64,000 nucleotides of DNA from Thermopolyspora flexuosa (lineage in GTDB: Bacteria; Actinomycetota; Actinomycetes; Streptosporangiales; Streptosporangiaceae): NCBI RefSeq assembly GCF_006716785.1, contig NZ_VFPQ01000001.1, forward strand, positions 3,100,001-3,164,000, read 5' to 3'. Shown here in pieces: positions 49,428-62,277 of this stretch. How positions within the stretch are numbered: position 1 is the stretch's first letter; each line of letters starts with the position of its first letter. The translations under genes were made by a program, and so were the position numbers. Below the pieces are notes generated by a model, which saw only the letters and a list, made by a program, of their open reading frames with translations, made no database searches and was not told where the DNA came from.

Positions 49428-50036
49428 TCACTTCCGCGGGGCGTCCACGGCGTCCCCGCGGCCGGTCGCCCCGTCGATCACCATCTGCGCCACCTGCCGC
49501 ATGCTGGTCCGCCGGTCCATCGACGCCTTCTGGATCCAGCGGAACGCCTGCGGCTCGGTCCACCCGTGCTCGGCCATGAGCAGGCCTTTCGCGCGTTCCA
49601 CGAGCTTGCGGGTCTCCAGCCGCTCGGTGAGGGTGGTCACCTCCTTCTCCAGCGCGATGATCTCCTCGTGGCGGCTGATCGCCATCTCGATCGCGGGCAC
49701 CAGGTCGGATTTGGTGAACGGCTTGACCAGGTAGGCCATGGCGCCGGCGTCCCGGGCCCGCTCGACCAGCTCACGCTGGGAGAAGGCGGTGAGGATGAGA
49801 CAGGGGGCGATGCGCTCGGATACGATCCGCTCGGCGGCCGAGATACCGTCAAGGATCGGCATCTTGACGTCCAAAATCACCAAATCGGGGCGCAGCTCTT
49901 CGGCCAGCTTGACCGCGCTCTCACCGTCACCGGCCTCCCCGACGACGATGTATCCGTCCTCTTCCAGCATCTCTTTCAGGTCGAGGCGGATCAGCGCCTC
50001 ATCTTCCGCGATCACTACTCGCCGTGGAGAACTCAC
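49428..50036 (-). CDS. pdtaR: ANTAR-domain response regulator PdtaR
   Basis: A 202-residue regulator. The receiver domain has Asp56 (LVILDVKMP) as phosphoacceptor and Lys105 (YLVKPF). The ANTAR RNA-binding domain is at about 135-190 (LVERAKGLLMAEHGWTEPQA). ANTAR proteins act by antitermination on paired RNA hairpins. Its kinase, PdtaS in other actinobacteria, is not in the window. The gene is next to a tRNA and pyk, a conserved actinobacterial neighbourhood. It lies upstream of livK on the same strand but 200 nt away, so co-transcription is uncertain. Confidence 0.93.
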   Translation of the reverse strand: MSSPRRVVIAEDEALIRLDLKEMLEEDGYIVVGEAGDGESAVKLAEELRPDLVILDVKMPILDGISAAERIVSERIAPCLILTAFSQRELVERARDAGAMAYLVKPFTKSDLVPAIEMAISRHEEIIALEKEVTTLTERLETRKLVERAKGLLMAEHGWTEPQAFRWIQKASMDRRTSMRQVAQMVIDGATGRGDAVDAPRK

Positions 50037-50160
50037 GAGCCAAAGGGTACCGATGTCCGGTAGATTAGGTACACGTCGGTCCGGCCCAGGAAGCGTGGTG
50101 ACCTGGTAGAGTCGTCAAGCGATCTTGGCCCGGCGGCGGTATTCGTCACAGCGGGTTATG

Positions 50161-50234
50161 GCCCCGGTATCCCAATTGGCAGAGGATGCGGATTCAAAAC
50201 CCGTAAAGTGTGGGTTCGACTCCCACCCGGGGCA
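50161..50234 (+). tRNA. tRNA with Leu(CAA) anticodon and short variable loop
   Basis: A 74-nt cloverleaf. Acceptor GCCCCGG/CCGGGGC (7 bp), D arm at 50170-50186, anticodon stem GCGGA/CCCGT with an A-C mismatch at the base of the loop, and loop TTCAAAA with anticodon CAA at 50195-50197. The variable region is only 5 nt (50205-50209), and the T arm is GTGGG-TTCGACT-CCCAC. The discriminator base is A, as expected for leucine. Bacterial tRNA-Leu normally has a long variable arm, so this shape is unusual. No CCA is encoded. A strong terminator follows. Confidence 0.85.
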
Positions 50235-50242
50235 CATTCGGC

Positions 50243-50274
50243 AAAGCCCGTCCGGTCACTTCCGGACGGGCTTT
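50243..50274. terminator. Terminator between the tRNA and pyk
   Basis: A perfect 13-bp stem AAAGCCCGTCCGG/CCGGACGGGCTTT with a 6-nt loop, flanked by A and T runs, works in both directions: for the rightward tRNA and the leftward pyk. Confidence 0.85.
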
Positions 50275-50290
50275 ACGTTGCCCGGGCGGC

Positions 50291-51721
50291 TCAGCGGGCG
50301 TGCGACACGGCCGAACCGATGACGTGGACGCGCAGCGCGTTGGTCGAGCCGGGGTTGCCGGGCGGGGAGCCGGCCACGATGACGACCTTGTCACCTTTCT
50401 CACATCGGCCGAGCGAGAGCAGCGCGGACTCGACCTGGCGGACCATGTCGTCCGTGTGGTAGACGAACGGCACCTGGAAGGTCTCCACACCCCAGGTGAG
50501 CGCGAGCTGGCCGCGCACCTCCGGCGAGGAGGTGAAGGCGAGCAGCGGGATCGGCGAGCGGTAGCGGGCGAGCCGCCGCGCCGTCTCACCGGACATGGTG
50601 AACGCACACAGGGCCTTGGCCCCCACGATCGCCCCCACCTCGGCCGCGGCACGGGCGATCGCGCCGCCGGTGGTCTCCGGCATCCGGGTGATGGTGTGGG
50701 TGGACTGGAGCGTGGCCCGCTCGGCCTCGCGGGCGATCCGGTCCATGGTCTGCACCGCCTCGACCGGATAGTTGCCCACCGAGGTCTCGCCGGAGAGCAT
50801 CACCGCGTCCGCGCCGTCGATCACCGCGTTCGCGACGTCGGACACCTCGGCGCGGGTGGGCCGGGGGGCGTGCATCATCGAGTCGAGCATCTGGGTCGCC
50901 ACGATGACCGGGTGGGCCTTCTCCCGGCACAGCTCGATGGCACGCTTCTGCACGAGCGGCACCTGCTCCAGCGGCAGCTCGACGCCGAGATCGCCACGGG
51001 CCACCATGATGCCGTCGAAGGCGTCGACGATCTCCTCGAGCCGCTCCACCGCCTGCGGCTTCTCGATCTTCGCCAGGAGCGGTACCCGTACCGCCTCCTC
51101 GTCCATGATCGCGCGCACCAGGTCGGCGTCCTCCGGGCTGCGCACGAACGAGAGCGCGATCAAATCGAAGCCGGTGCGCAGCGCCCAGCGCAGGTCCTCC
51201 TCGTCCTTGGGCGTGAGGGCGGGCGCGCTCACCGCGACACCGGGCAGGTTGAGACCCTTGTTGTCGGAGATCATGCCGCCGACCAGCACGCGGGTGCGCA
51301 CCCGGGGCCCGTCCACGTCGGTGACCTCGAGCGTCATGCGGCCGTCGTCGACGAGGATCCGGTCGCCGGGCTTGACGTCGTTGGGCAGCCCTTCGTACGT
51401 CGTGGAGACCTGCTCGCGGTCACCGGGCACGTCCTCGGTCGTGATCGTGAACACGTCTCCGTAGCCGAGGCGCACCGGCCCCTCGGCGAAGCGGCCCACG
51501 CGGATCTTCGGACCCTGCAGGTCGGCGAGCACGCCGACGGCACGGCCGTGCAGCTCGGCGGCCTTGCGAACCCGATCGTAGATCTCCTTGTGCTGCTCAT
51601 GCGTGCCGTGGCTCAGGTTGAACCGGGCCACGTCCATGCCTGCAGCGACGAGCTCGTTCAGCCGCTCCTGCGAGGATGTGGCGGGGCCGAGTGTGCAGAC
51701 GATTTTTGCGCGACGAGTCAC
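50291..51721 (-). CDS. pyk: Pyruvate kinase
   Basis: A 476-residue glycolytic enzyme that converts PEP and ADP to pyruvate and ATP. TKIVCTLGPATSS-type N-terminus (AKIVCTLGPATSS), LLAKIEKPQAVERLEEI with the catalytic Lys, MVARGDLGVELPLEQVP, and TQMLDSMMHAPRPTRAEVSD are all present. ATG 51721 lies 13 nt downstream of a DasR-type palindrome. In Streptomyces pyk is a reported target of the N-acetylglucosamine regulator DasR (from memory), so sugar-responsive control is plausible. The terminator at 50243 ends the transcript. Confidence 0.95.
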   Translation of the reverse strand: MTRRAKIVCTLGPATSSQERLNELVAAGMDVARFNLSHGTHEQHKEIYDRVRKAAELHGRAVGVLADLQGPKIRVGRFAEGPVRLGYGDVFTITTEDVPGDREQVSTTYEGLPNDVKPGDRILVDDGRMTLEVTDVDGPRVRTRVLVGGMISDNKGLNLPGVAVSAPALTPKDEEDLRWALRTGFDLIALSFVRSPEDADLVRAIMDEEAVRVPLLAKIEKPQAVERLEEIVDAFDGIMVARGDLGVELPLEQVPLVQKRAIELCREKAHPVIVATQMLDSMMHAPRPTRAEVSDVANAVIDGADAVMLSGETSVGNYPVEAVQTMDRIAREAERATLQSTHTITRMPETTGGAIARAAAEVGAIVGAKALCAFTMSGETARRLARYRSPIPLLAFTSSPEVRGQLALTWGVETFQVPFVYHTDDMVRQVESALLSLGRCEKGDKVVIVAGSPPGNPGSTNALRVHVIGSAVSHAR

Positions 51722-51734
51722 GGAGTAAAGCCTA

Positions 51735-51750
51735 AATGGTCCAGACCACT
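51735..51750. promoter_or_regulatory. DasR (dre)-like operator upstream of pyk
   Basis: AATGGTCCAGACCACT matches the Streptomyces dre consensus ACTGGTCTAGACCACT at 14 of 16 bases. It sits 14 nt upstream of the pyk start, overlapping a -10-like TAGGCT on the minus strand, where DasR would block transcription. Confidence 0.5.
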
Positions 51751-51897
51751 AGGGTGACGCGCTCGGGCAAGCAGGCTGCCAAAATGTCATGACGTGCCCC
51801 TTCCCGCCACCCCGGTGACGATCTAGCCTGCCTACAGCGGCGGCGCTGACCGGCGGGTCGCGGCGCCCACCACCGTCTTCCCGGAGAGGCGCCCGGC

Positions 51898-53082
51898 ATG
51901 CACCCGGTCAGGCACACCGTGCGGAAGCCCGCTCCGCACGTTCCCCGAACACCCCTCTGGCACGTCGTCCTGGCGTCCGTGGCCGCTCTCGCGCATTCGG
52001 TCGTGCACGCATGCACGAGAGCCCGCCCGCGCCCGCTCACGGCGGCGCTGGGAGCCGCCCGCGCCGCCTTCCGCGGCGTCGCACCGGCGATGCCCCGCAC
52101 GATGCCCGGCACCGTGCTCCGCACGGTGTCCCAGTCCGTGCTCCGCACGGCATCCAAGTCCGTGCTCCGCACAGCATCCAAGTCCGTGCTCCGCACAGCA
52201 TCCAAGTCCGTGCTCCGCACGGTGCTCACCGGGTCGCTCGTGGTCGCGGCCCTGGCCGCCTGCACCGGCCCCGCCGCCGAGCAGCCGGGCGAGGCGTCTC
52301 CGCCGCCCGGGCTGTCGGTGAGCCTGGCGCAGTGGCGCGCGGACGAGGCCGACCACCAGGTGTCGGTGGCGGTCCGCAACGACTCGGCCACGCCGGTCCA
52401 CTTCGCCCGCGTCCGGCTCGTCACCGAGTCGTTCCGCACCCTCCCGCCGCACCCGGTCGGCACCACGCTCGGCCGTACCCCGCGCACCGACCTGCGCATC
52501 CCGTACGGCGAGGCCGTCTGCCCGTCCGACCGAATCCCGCCGGTACGGCCCGCCGCGATCGTCGCCGACCTGCGCGTCGGCGACGGCCCCGAGCGGCGCG
52601 TGCGCTTCCCCCTGCCGCATCCCGACCCGCTGCTGACACGCCTGGTGCGCGAGGAGTGCGGCGCCCAGCTCCTCCGGCGGAGGATCGACATCGCCTTCGG
52701 CGAGTCCTGGACCCGGGTGCGCACGTCCGGGCGGGACGCGCTGCGCGGCGTCCTGCGGATCGAGCGCCGGTCCGGGAACGAGGCGATCGAGATCGTCGAG
52801 CTCGGCGCGACCACGAACTTCGCGCTGCTGGCGGCCTCCGGGCGGTCCCGCCCGGTCGCGGTGCTGCCCGCGGGGACGCCCCGCCTGGAGCTGGCCGTCC
52901 TGGTCACCCCGGCCCGCTGCGACCCGCACGCCTTCGCCGAGGCGAAGAAGGCCCACCTGTTCCCGATCCGCGCCGCGGCGGGCGGCGGCGACCCGCTCTG
53001 GCTCGTCGCCTCGCCGCCGCCACACGTGCGGACGCTGTTCACCGAGCACGCGCGCCAGGCCTGCGGCCTGCCCGGCGCCTGA
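51898..53082 (+). CDS. Putative secreted lipoprotein of unknown function with repeat-bearing 5' end
   Basis: I do not recognise the family. As 394 residues from ATG 51898 (GGAGAGG upstream), the first ~105 are basic and include four in-frame copies of an 8-residue repeat (VLRTASKS-type). A lipoprotein signal follows (VLRTVLTGSLVVAALAAC, lipobox Cys at about residue 122). A start at the GTG of 52210 would give a normal 290-residue lipoprotein, so the upstream part may be leader rather than protein. The mature part has a cysteine pair region (AVCPSDRIPP, EECGAQLL) and beta-rich segments like actinobacterial secreted proteins (VSVAVRNDSATPVHF). It converges with the serine protease gene 24 nt away. 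Confidence 0.6.
   Translation: MHPVRHTVRKPAPHVPRTPLWHVVLASVAALAHSVVHACTRARPRPLTAALGAARAAFRGVAPAMPRTMPGTVLRTVSQSVLRTASKSVLRTASKSVLRTASKSVLRTVLTGSLVVAALAACTGPAAEQPGEASPPPGLSVSLAQWRADEADHQVSVAVRNDSATPVHFARVRLVTESFRTLPPHPVGTTLGRTPRTDLRIPYGEAVCPSDRIPPVRPAAIVADLRVGDGPERRVRFPLPHPDPLLTRLVREECGAQLLRRRIDIAFGESWTRVRTSGRDALRGVLRIERRSGNEAIEIVELGATTNFALLAASGRSRPVAVLPAGTPRLELAVLVTPARCDPHAFAEAKKAHLFPIRAAAGGGDPLWLVASPPPHVRTLFTEHARQACGLPGA
52114..52209 (+). repeat. Four 24-bp tandem repeats with a partial fifth
   Basis: Units start at 52114, 52138, 52162 and 52186, with a partial one at 52210. Units 3 and 4 are identical; unit 2 differs by one base and unit 1 is more diverged. Each starts with GTGCTCCGCAC, so each offers an in-frame GTG start. 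The length is a multiple of three, so copy-number change keeps the frame. Confidence 0.9.
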
Positions 53083-53106
53083 CCCACGGGACGTCCCGGC
53101 GTCGGC

Positions 53107-54924
53107 CTAGCGGGCGACGGTCGCGGCCCGTTCCGCGTTCACCAGCCCGCGCCCGTAGAAGCCGTTGTGGTCCGGGCCGCCCTCGCACACCTGCACCGCG
53201 CCGTCGGGGAACCGTACGGCCGGCGGCGTCGGGCAGGGCGTCTTCGTCGCGGTGGCGTACAGCAGCCGCTCCACCTCGTCCGGGTCCAGGCCGAACCCCT
53301 CCTTGCCCGCACTGCCGAACCGGCTGATCAGGATCGCCGCGACCCCGGTCGCGTGCGGCGCGGCCATCGAGGTGCCCTCGAGGTACTGGTAGTAGGCGCA
53401 GGTCCCGCCGCGGCACTCCCGGACCACCGAGTCGTCCTTGGGCCGCCCGTCCGCGGTGAGCTTGCCGTTGGCGCGCAGCGCCCGCTCCGGCGCCGGGGCG
53501 AGCACGCCCCGGGCGTGGTCGACGCCGTCGTCGGAGTCCGGGTCGAAGGTGTCGCCGCCGGGGGCCGACAGGTCGGCCTGCTCGATGCCGTAGTCGGCGT
53601 ACTGGGCCTTGCGGCCGCTCGGCCCGACCGAGGTCACCGAGATCACCCCGTCCGCCTCGGTGGGCATGGTGAGGCAGCTGTTGTCCACCTTCCGCCGCCG
53701 CTCGGAGTTCTTCGGGTAGTCGGGGCTGGTGTCGTCCGCGGTGATCTTGCCGAGGTCGGTGGCGCCGTTCCCGGTGGCGGAGATGAGCGTGACCCCGCGC
53801 TTGCGCGCGTAGTTGAGCGCGCGCTGCATGCCGACCACGATGCCCGCCTGTTCCAGCTGCTCGGCCCGGGTGCCGCCGACGCCGGGCCGGGTGCAGTTGA
53901 ACAGCCACGGATCGATGTAGAAGCTCATGTTCACCACGTCGATGCCGTGGTCACCGGCGTAGGTGAGCGCGTCCATGCTGGGTTTGAGGAAGAAGAACCC
54001 CGAGTCCTGGCCGGCGCGCAGGTTGACGAGGGTCACGTTCGGGGCCACCCCGGCGATGCCCAGGCCGTTGATCGGGGCGGCGACGATGCCCGCCACGTGC
54101 GTGCCGTGGCCGTCGTCGTCGACGTCGACCGGGTCCCGGCAGGTGGACACCTCGCAGGGGCCGTCGACGGTCTCGCCGTTGGGGTCGGTGGGGATGTCGA
54201 CGACGAAGTTGCGGCTGAGCTCGCGGTCGAAGTTCGGGGCGATGTCGGGGTGGTTGCCGTCGATCCCGGTGTCGATGATGCCGACGCGGACCCGCTTGTC
54301 GCCGGGGGCGATGGCGAGCGAGCCGGTGGCGGTGGCGCCGATCATCCGCATGTCCCACTGCCGCCCGGCGAGCGGCTCGGGCTCGACGGCCCCGCCGGTA
54401 CGGCCGGCCCGGGCGGCCGCCGGCGCCGCGGCGCCGGACACGGCCGTCTCCGGGGCGGCCGCCGGGATGGGCGCGTACCGCGGGCCCCCGCCCGGGAGCG
54501 CGCGGGCACGGCGCAGCGCGGCCGCGGTGCCGCCGATGCGGCTGTTGGGGGTGACCCCGACCACGGCGTCGCTCTCCCCGGCCTTCTCCGGGAAGCCGGG
54601 CGGGGCGCCGCGGACCACCAGGTAGCCGAGCTTGTTGTTGTCCTCGCCCGGCTCACCGCCGGCCCGCCGTACCGCCTCGACCGCGTCGTCCCGCCTGCCC
54701 TCGGCGTAGAACACCAGGTAGTCCTCGGCGTGGGAGGAGGCCGAGCCGTTCGCCCGGCGCGCCTCCGGCGCGGGCGAGGCGGTCGCGGCGCGGTCGGCGA
54801 CGCTCGGGCTGCCCGAGGCGGCGTCCCCGCCACCGGTCAGGTTCACCAGCAGGGCACCGCCGGCGATCACGCCGGCCGCGGTGGCCACCGCCAGTGCGGC
54901 CGTCAGCCCTCTGTTCCCCCGCAT
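53107..54924 (-). CDS. Secreted subtilisin-like serine protease (S8 family)
   Basis: A 605-residue protease. An N-terminal signal/anchor (LTAALAVATAAGVIAGGALL) is followed by a propeptide of about 170 residues. The S8 domain has the catalytic triad Asp218 (GIIDTGIDGNHPD), His273 (DGHGTHVAGI) and Ser519 (GTSMAAPHATG), with Asn in the oxyanion region VTLISATGNG. Several Cys pairs suggest disulfides. The domain has a long insert between His and Ser, including FFFLKPSMDALTYAGDHG. The ATG at 54924 is chosen for its GGGAGGG; an upstream ATG at 55089 would run through a promoter-like region. It probably degrades extracellular protein. Downstream it converges with the putative lipoprotein gene. Confidence 0.92.
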   Translation of the reverse strand: MRGNRGLTAALAVATAAGVIAGGALLVNLTGGGDAASGSPSVADRAATASPAPEARRANGSASSHAEDYLVFYAEGRRDDAVEAVRRAGGEPGEDNNKLGYLVVRGAPPGFPEKAGESDAVVGVTPNSRIGGTAAALRRARALPGGGPRYAPIPAAAPETAVSGAAAPAAARAGRTGGAVEPEPLAGRQWDMRMIGATATGSLAIAPGDKRVRVGIIDTGIDGNHPDIAPNFDRELSRNFVVDIPTDPNGETVDGPCEVSTCRDPVDVDDDGHGTHVAGIVAAPINGLGIAGVAPNVTLVNLRAGQDSGFFFLKPSMDALTYAGDHGIDVVNMSFYIDPWLFNCTRPGVGGTRAEQLEQAGIVVGMQRALNYARKRGVTLISATGNGATDLGKITADDTSPDYPKNSERRRKVDNSCLTMPTEADGVISVTSVGPSGRKAQYADYGIEQADLSAPGGDTFDPDSDDGVDHARGVLAPAPERALRANGKLTADGRPKDDSVVRECRGGTCAYYQYLEGTSMAAPHATGVAAILISRFGSAGKEGFGLDPDEVERLLYATATKTPCPTPPAVRFPDGAVQVCEGGPDHNGFYGRGLVNAERAATVAR

Positions 54925-55072
54925 CGACCACCCTCCCTGACGGGCCCGCCCGGCGGCCCGGTCCGATCCTCCCCGTACTCCCAGAAATCCACCGATAGCG
55001 CATGCAGGTGTGAAACTTCCGGGCCTGACGATTGTGTCCCCGGAACGGGCAAGATCATGCTGGCCTGAACGA

Positions 55073-55102
55073 TCACGCGGCCCCCGCATGGGGACCGCGT
55101 GA
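55073..55102 (-). terminator. gltBD terminator
   Basis: TCACGCGG/CCGCGTGA and CCCC/GGGG arms, separated by one mismatch, form a 12-bp stem around a GCAT tetraloop about 54 nt after the gltD stop. Confidence 0.65.
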
Positions 55103-55155
55103 CCGTGGCCGCCCGGCCATAAGACCGGGTTGACCGAGCCGTCGTGGCGGGCCCG

Positions 55156-56643
55156 TCAGACGGTGAGCGGGCGGGCGGTCGGCAGGATCGGGGCGGGCAG
55201 CACCGTCGAGCCGGTGAGGTAGGCGTCGACGTTCGCGGCGGCCGAGCGGCCCTCCGCGATCGCCCAGACGATCAGCGACTGGCCGCGGCCCATGTCCCCG
55301 GCGACGAAGACGCCGTCGACCGAGGTCATGAACGACCGGTCGCGCCGCACGTTGCCCCGCGCGTCGAAGAAGTTCTCCGGGTCCCCCGACATCTCCGCGA
55401 GGTCGGTGAGCAGGGGCCCCTTCTCCGGGCCGAGGAAGCCCATGGCGAGGGTGACGAGCTGGGCGGGGATCACCCGCTCGGTGCCGGGGATCGGCCGGAA
55501 CCCGGTCTGCGGGCCCTCGACGTTCACCACGCGCAGCCCGCCGACACGGCCGGTGCCGTCGTCGACGAACTCGAGCGTGTTCACCCCGTAGACCCGCTCG
55601 CCGCCCAGGTCGGCGAGCTCCTCGTGGGCGCTCTCCATCTTGAACAGCATCGGGTAGGTCGGCCACGGCTGGGACGCCGGACGGCTCTCCGGCGGGCGCG
55701 GCATGATCTCGAGCTGGGTGATGGAGCGCGCGCCCTGGCGGACGGCGGTGCCGATGCAGTCGGCGCCGGTGTCGCCGCCGCCGATCACCACCACGTCCTT
55801 GCCCTCGGCGGTGATCGGCGAGACCGGGAAGTCGCCCTCCTGCACCCGGTTGGCGAGCGGCAGGTACTCCATCGCCTGGTGGATGCCGCGCAGCTCGCGC
55901 CCGGGCACCTTCAGGTCGCGCCACTGGGTCGCCCCGCCGGCGAGCACCACCGCGTCGAACCGCTCGCGCAGCTCGGCCGCGGTGATGTCCACGCCGACGT
56001 TCACCCCGGTGCGGAACTCGGTGCCCTCGGCGCGCATCTGCGCCAGCCGCCGGTCGAGGTGCCGCTTCTCCATCTTGAACTCGGGGATGCCGTAGCGCAG
56101 CAGGCCGCCGATGCGGTCGGCGCGCTCGAACACCGTCACCTCGTGCCCGGCGCGGGTGAGCTGCTGGGCGGCGGCGAGCCCGGCCGGGCCCGAGCCGACC
56201 ACGGCCACCGACTTGCCGGTCCTGCTCGCCGCGGGCCGGGGCGTCACCCAGCCCTCGGCGAAGGCCCGGTCGATGATCTCGACCTCGACCCGCTTGATCG
56301 TCACCGGGTCGGAGTTGATGCCGAGCACGCACGCCGACTCGCACGGCGCCGGGCACAGCCGCCCGGTGAACTCCGGGAAGTTGTTCGTGGCGTGCAGCCG
56401 CTCGATCGCCTCCCGCCAGTCGTCGCGGTAGGCGAGGTCGTTCCACTCGGGGATGAGGTTCCCGAGCGGGCAGCCGTTGTGACAGAACGGGATGCCGCAG
56501 TCCATGCAGCGCGCCGCCTGCCGGGTGAGGGCCGGGCGCGGGAAGTCCTCGTAGACCTCGTGCCAGTCCCGGATCCGCACGTCGACCGGGCGGCGGGCGG
56601 GCAGCTCCCGCCGGTAGCTGAGAAACCCCTTCGGGTCGGCCAT
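55156..56643 (-). CDS. gltD: Glutamate synthase, small subunit (NADPH)
   Basis: A 495-residue subunit that passes electrons from NADPH through FAD and two 4Fe-4S clusters to GltB. Cys clusters are ARCMDCGIPFCHNGCP and RLCPAPCESACVLG. The FAD motif GSGPAGLAAAQQL and the NADPH motif VVIGGGDTGADCIGT are intact, with GVFVAGDMGRGQSLIVWAI at the C-terminus. ATG 56643 follows CTGGAGAATTCTC. It lies 66 nt after gltB on the same strand, so both are co-transcribed. Confidence 0.95.
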   Translation of the reverse strand: MADPKGFLSYRRELPARRPVDVRIRDWHEVYEDFPRPALTRQAARCMDCGIPFCHNGCPLGNLIPEWNDLAYRDDWREAIERLHATNNFPEFTGRLCPAPCESACVLGINSDPVTIKRVEVEIIDRAFAEGWVTPRPAASRTGKSVAVVGSGPAGLAAAQQLTRAGHEVTVFERADRIGGLLRYGIPEFKMEKRHLDRRLAQMRAEGTEFRTGVNVGVDITAAELRERFDAVVLAGGATQWRDLKVPGRELRGIHQAMEYLPLANRVQEGDFPVSPITAEGKDVVVIGGGDTGADCIGTAVRQGARSITQLEIMPRPPESRPASQPWPTYPMLFKMESAHEELADLGGERVYGVNTLEFVDDGTGRVGGLRVVNVEGPQTGFRPIPGTERVIPAQLVTLAMGFLGPEKGPLLTDLAEMSGDPENFFDARGNVRRDRSFMTSVDGVFVAGDMGRGQSLIVWAIAEGRSAAANVDAYLTGSTVLPAPILPTARPLTV

Positions 56644-56709
56644 GAGAATTCTCCAGTCACTGCCTGTGGGCGGGCGGGTACGACGGGGTGCGCGACGGCG
56701 TGCCGCGCC

Positions 56710-61227
<4,518 letters not shown>

Positions 61228-61601
61228 GGGTTCCCTCCTGTCGTCTCGTCGCTGGTCTACCGGCAAGAGGGACGACGTTGGCCCTGCTGCAAGTGAGTGT
61301 CAGTGGAGGGTACCGCACCATGTCGGAATGGTCCCTCCAGGGGTTGGTACGCGAACTTTCGTGACGCGCACGCAACCGAATGGGAGCATATCTTCCGTTC
61401 CGAACGGTCCGGTACGCAACCCTATTCCCCGCTCGACCACACCTCACGCACGAGCGTGGCGATTTGTGGACGGCGGGCATGCGGGACGGCGCGCCGTACC
61501 GCGCCAAGGAAACCTTACGTGCCCGAGCCGGTGCTTTGCGCCACCGGCCGGCCCGGCAGCAGAGGTACGGCGGGCGGCGGCCGGCCGCCGCGGCCCGGGC
61601 G
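61228..61601. other. Intergenic region upstream of gltB, 374 bp
   Basis: No gene. It contains the gltB leader and promoter region, in a low-GC patch at about 61340-61420, and near its other end an 18-bp palindrome (61574-61591) that may terminate the leftward transcript of the next gene. Two copies of GGTTGCGT occur in the low-GC part on the minus strand. Confidence 0.4.
61574..61591 (-). terminator. Possible terminator downstream of the 221-residue membrane protein
   Basis: GCGGCGGCCGGCCGCCGC is an 18-bp perfect palindrome just after the stop. With a 4-nt loop it gives a 7-bp stem. There is no T run. Confidence 0.35.
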
Positions 61602-62267
61602 TCACTCGGCGTCGACGACGCGCTGGTTCAGCGCCTGTCCGAGGCCGTCGAGCGCGAGCTGCGGCCCGGTGAGGTCGGGCCGCTCGTCGCCGACCGGCCC
61701 CACCCAGCTCAGCGTCACGAAGTGGCCGAGGGCGCGGGCCTGCGCCCAGCTGCGCGCGGCGTCGAACGAGGCGGGCTGCTCGGGCGCGACCCGCACGAAC
61801 CCGCGGTCCGCCTTCGGGTCGAGCGCCGCGACCAGGGCGTCGGCGGCCGCGGCGTCCGGCATGTTGAACACCAGGAACTGGCCGGAGACCGCGCCGTCCT
61901 CGCTCGCGTACACCGCGCGCAGCACCTGGGTGCACCCGGTGAGCGCCTCGGCCGCCGAGCCCCACACGACCGCCGCGCAGTCCTCCGACAGGCTCGCCGC
62001 GCGCCGTACCAGCACCGTGTCGTTCGCCGTGAGCCGCTCGGTGTCCGGGCCGAGGATCTCCTGCTCGGTGAGCGGCCGCGGGTCGGCCTTCCGGTTCGCG
62101 ATCGGGGCGTAGATCGCCGTCGACCTCTCCATCCGGTAGGTGCCCGCCGTCGCCTGCGTGCCGTCGCGCAGCCACCACCAGGCGCCGGCGCCCCCGGCGA
62201 CCAGCACCAGCACCGTCGCGACCACCGCGACCCGACCCCGCGTGTCACCCCAGATCCGGCCCAGCAT
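61602..62267 (-). CDS. Membrane-anchored protein, paralogue of its upstream neighbour
   Basis: A 221-residue protein with one N-terminal helix (VAVVATVLVLVAGGAGAWWWL, residues about 13-33) and an outer domain of unknown function. The outer part matches the C-terminal domain of the 429-residue neighbour along its length (APIANRKADPRPLT against KPIADRRNDPKPVT; EDCAAVVWGSAAEALTGCTQ against GDCSAVVWGEQLAAKLAAGGC; ALGHFVTLSWVG against AMGHLVGLVWLG). Two Cys are conserved between them and could form a disulfide. The ATG at 62267 is 10 nt downstream of the neighbour's stop, so the two are co-transcribed. Confidence 0.72.
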   Translation of the reverse strand: MLGRIWGDTRGRVAVVATVLVLVAGGAGAWWWLRDGTQATAGTYRMERSTAIYAPIANRKADPRPLTEQEILGPDTERLTANDTVLVRRAASLSEDCAAVVWGSAAEALTGCTQVLRAVYASEDGAVSGQFLVFNMPDAAAADALVAALDPKADRGFVRVAPEQPASFDAARSWAQARALGHFVTLSWVGPVGDERPDLTGPQLALDGLGQALNQRVVDAE

Positions 62268-62277
62268 GATCCTGACC

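Noticed and set aside
52114-52223. Tandem repeats considered as a CRISPR array
   Set aside because: Units are directly adjacent with no spacers and encode an in-frame peptide repeat.
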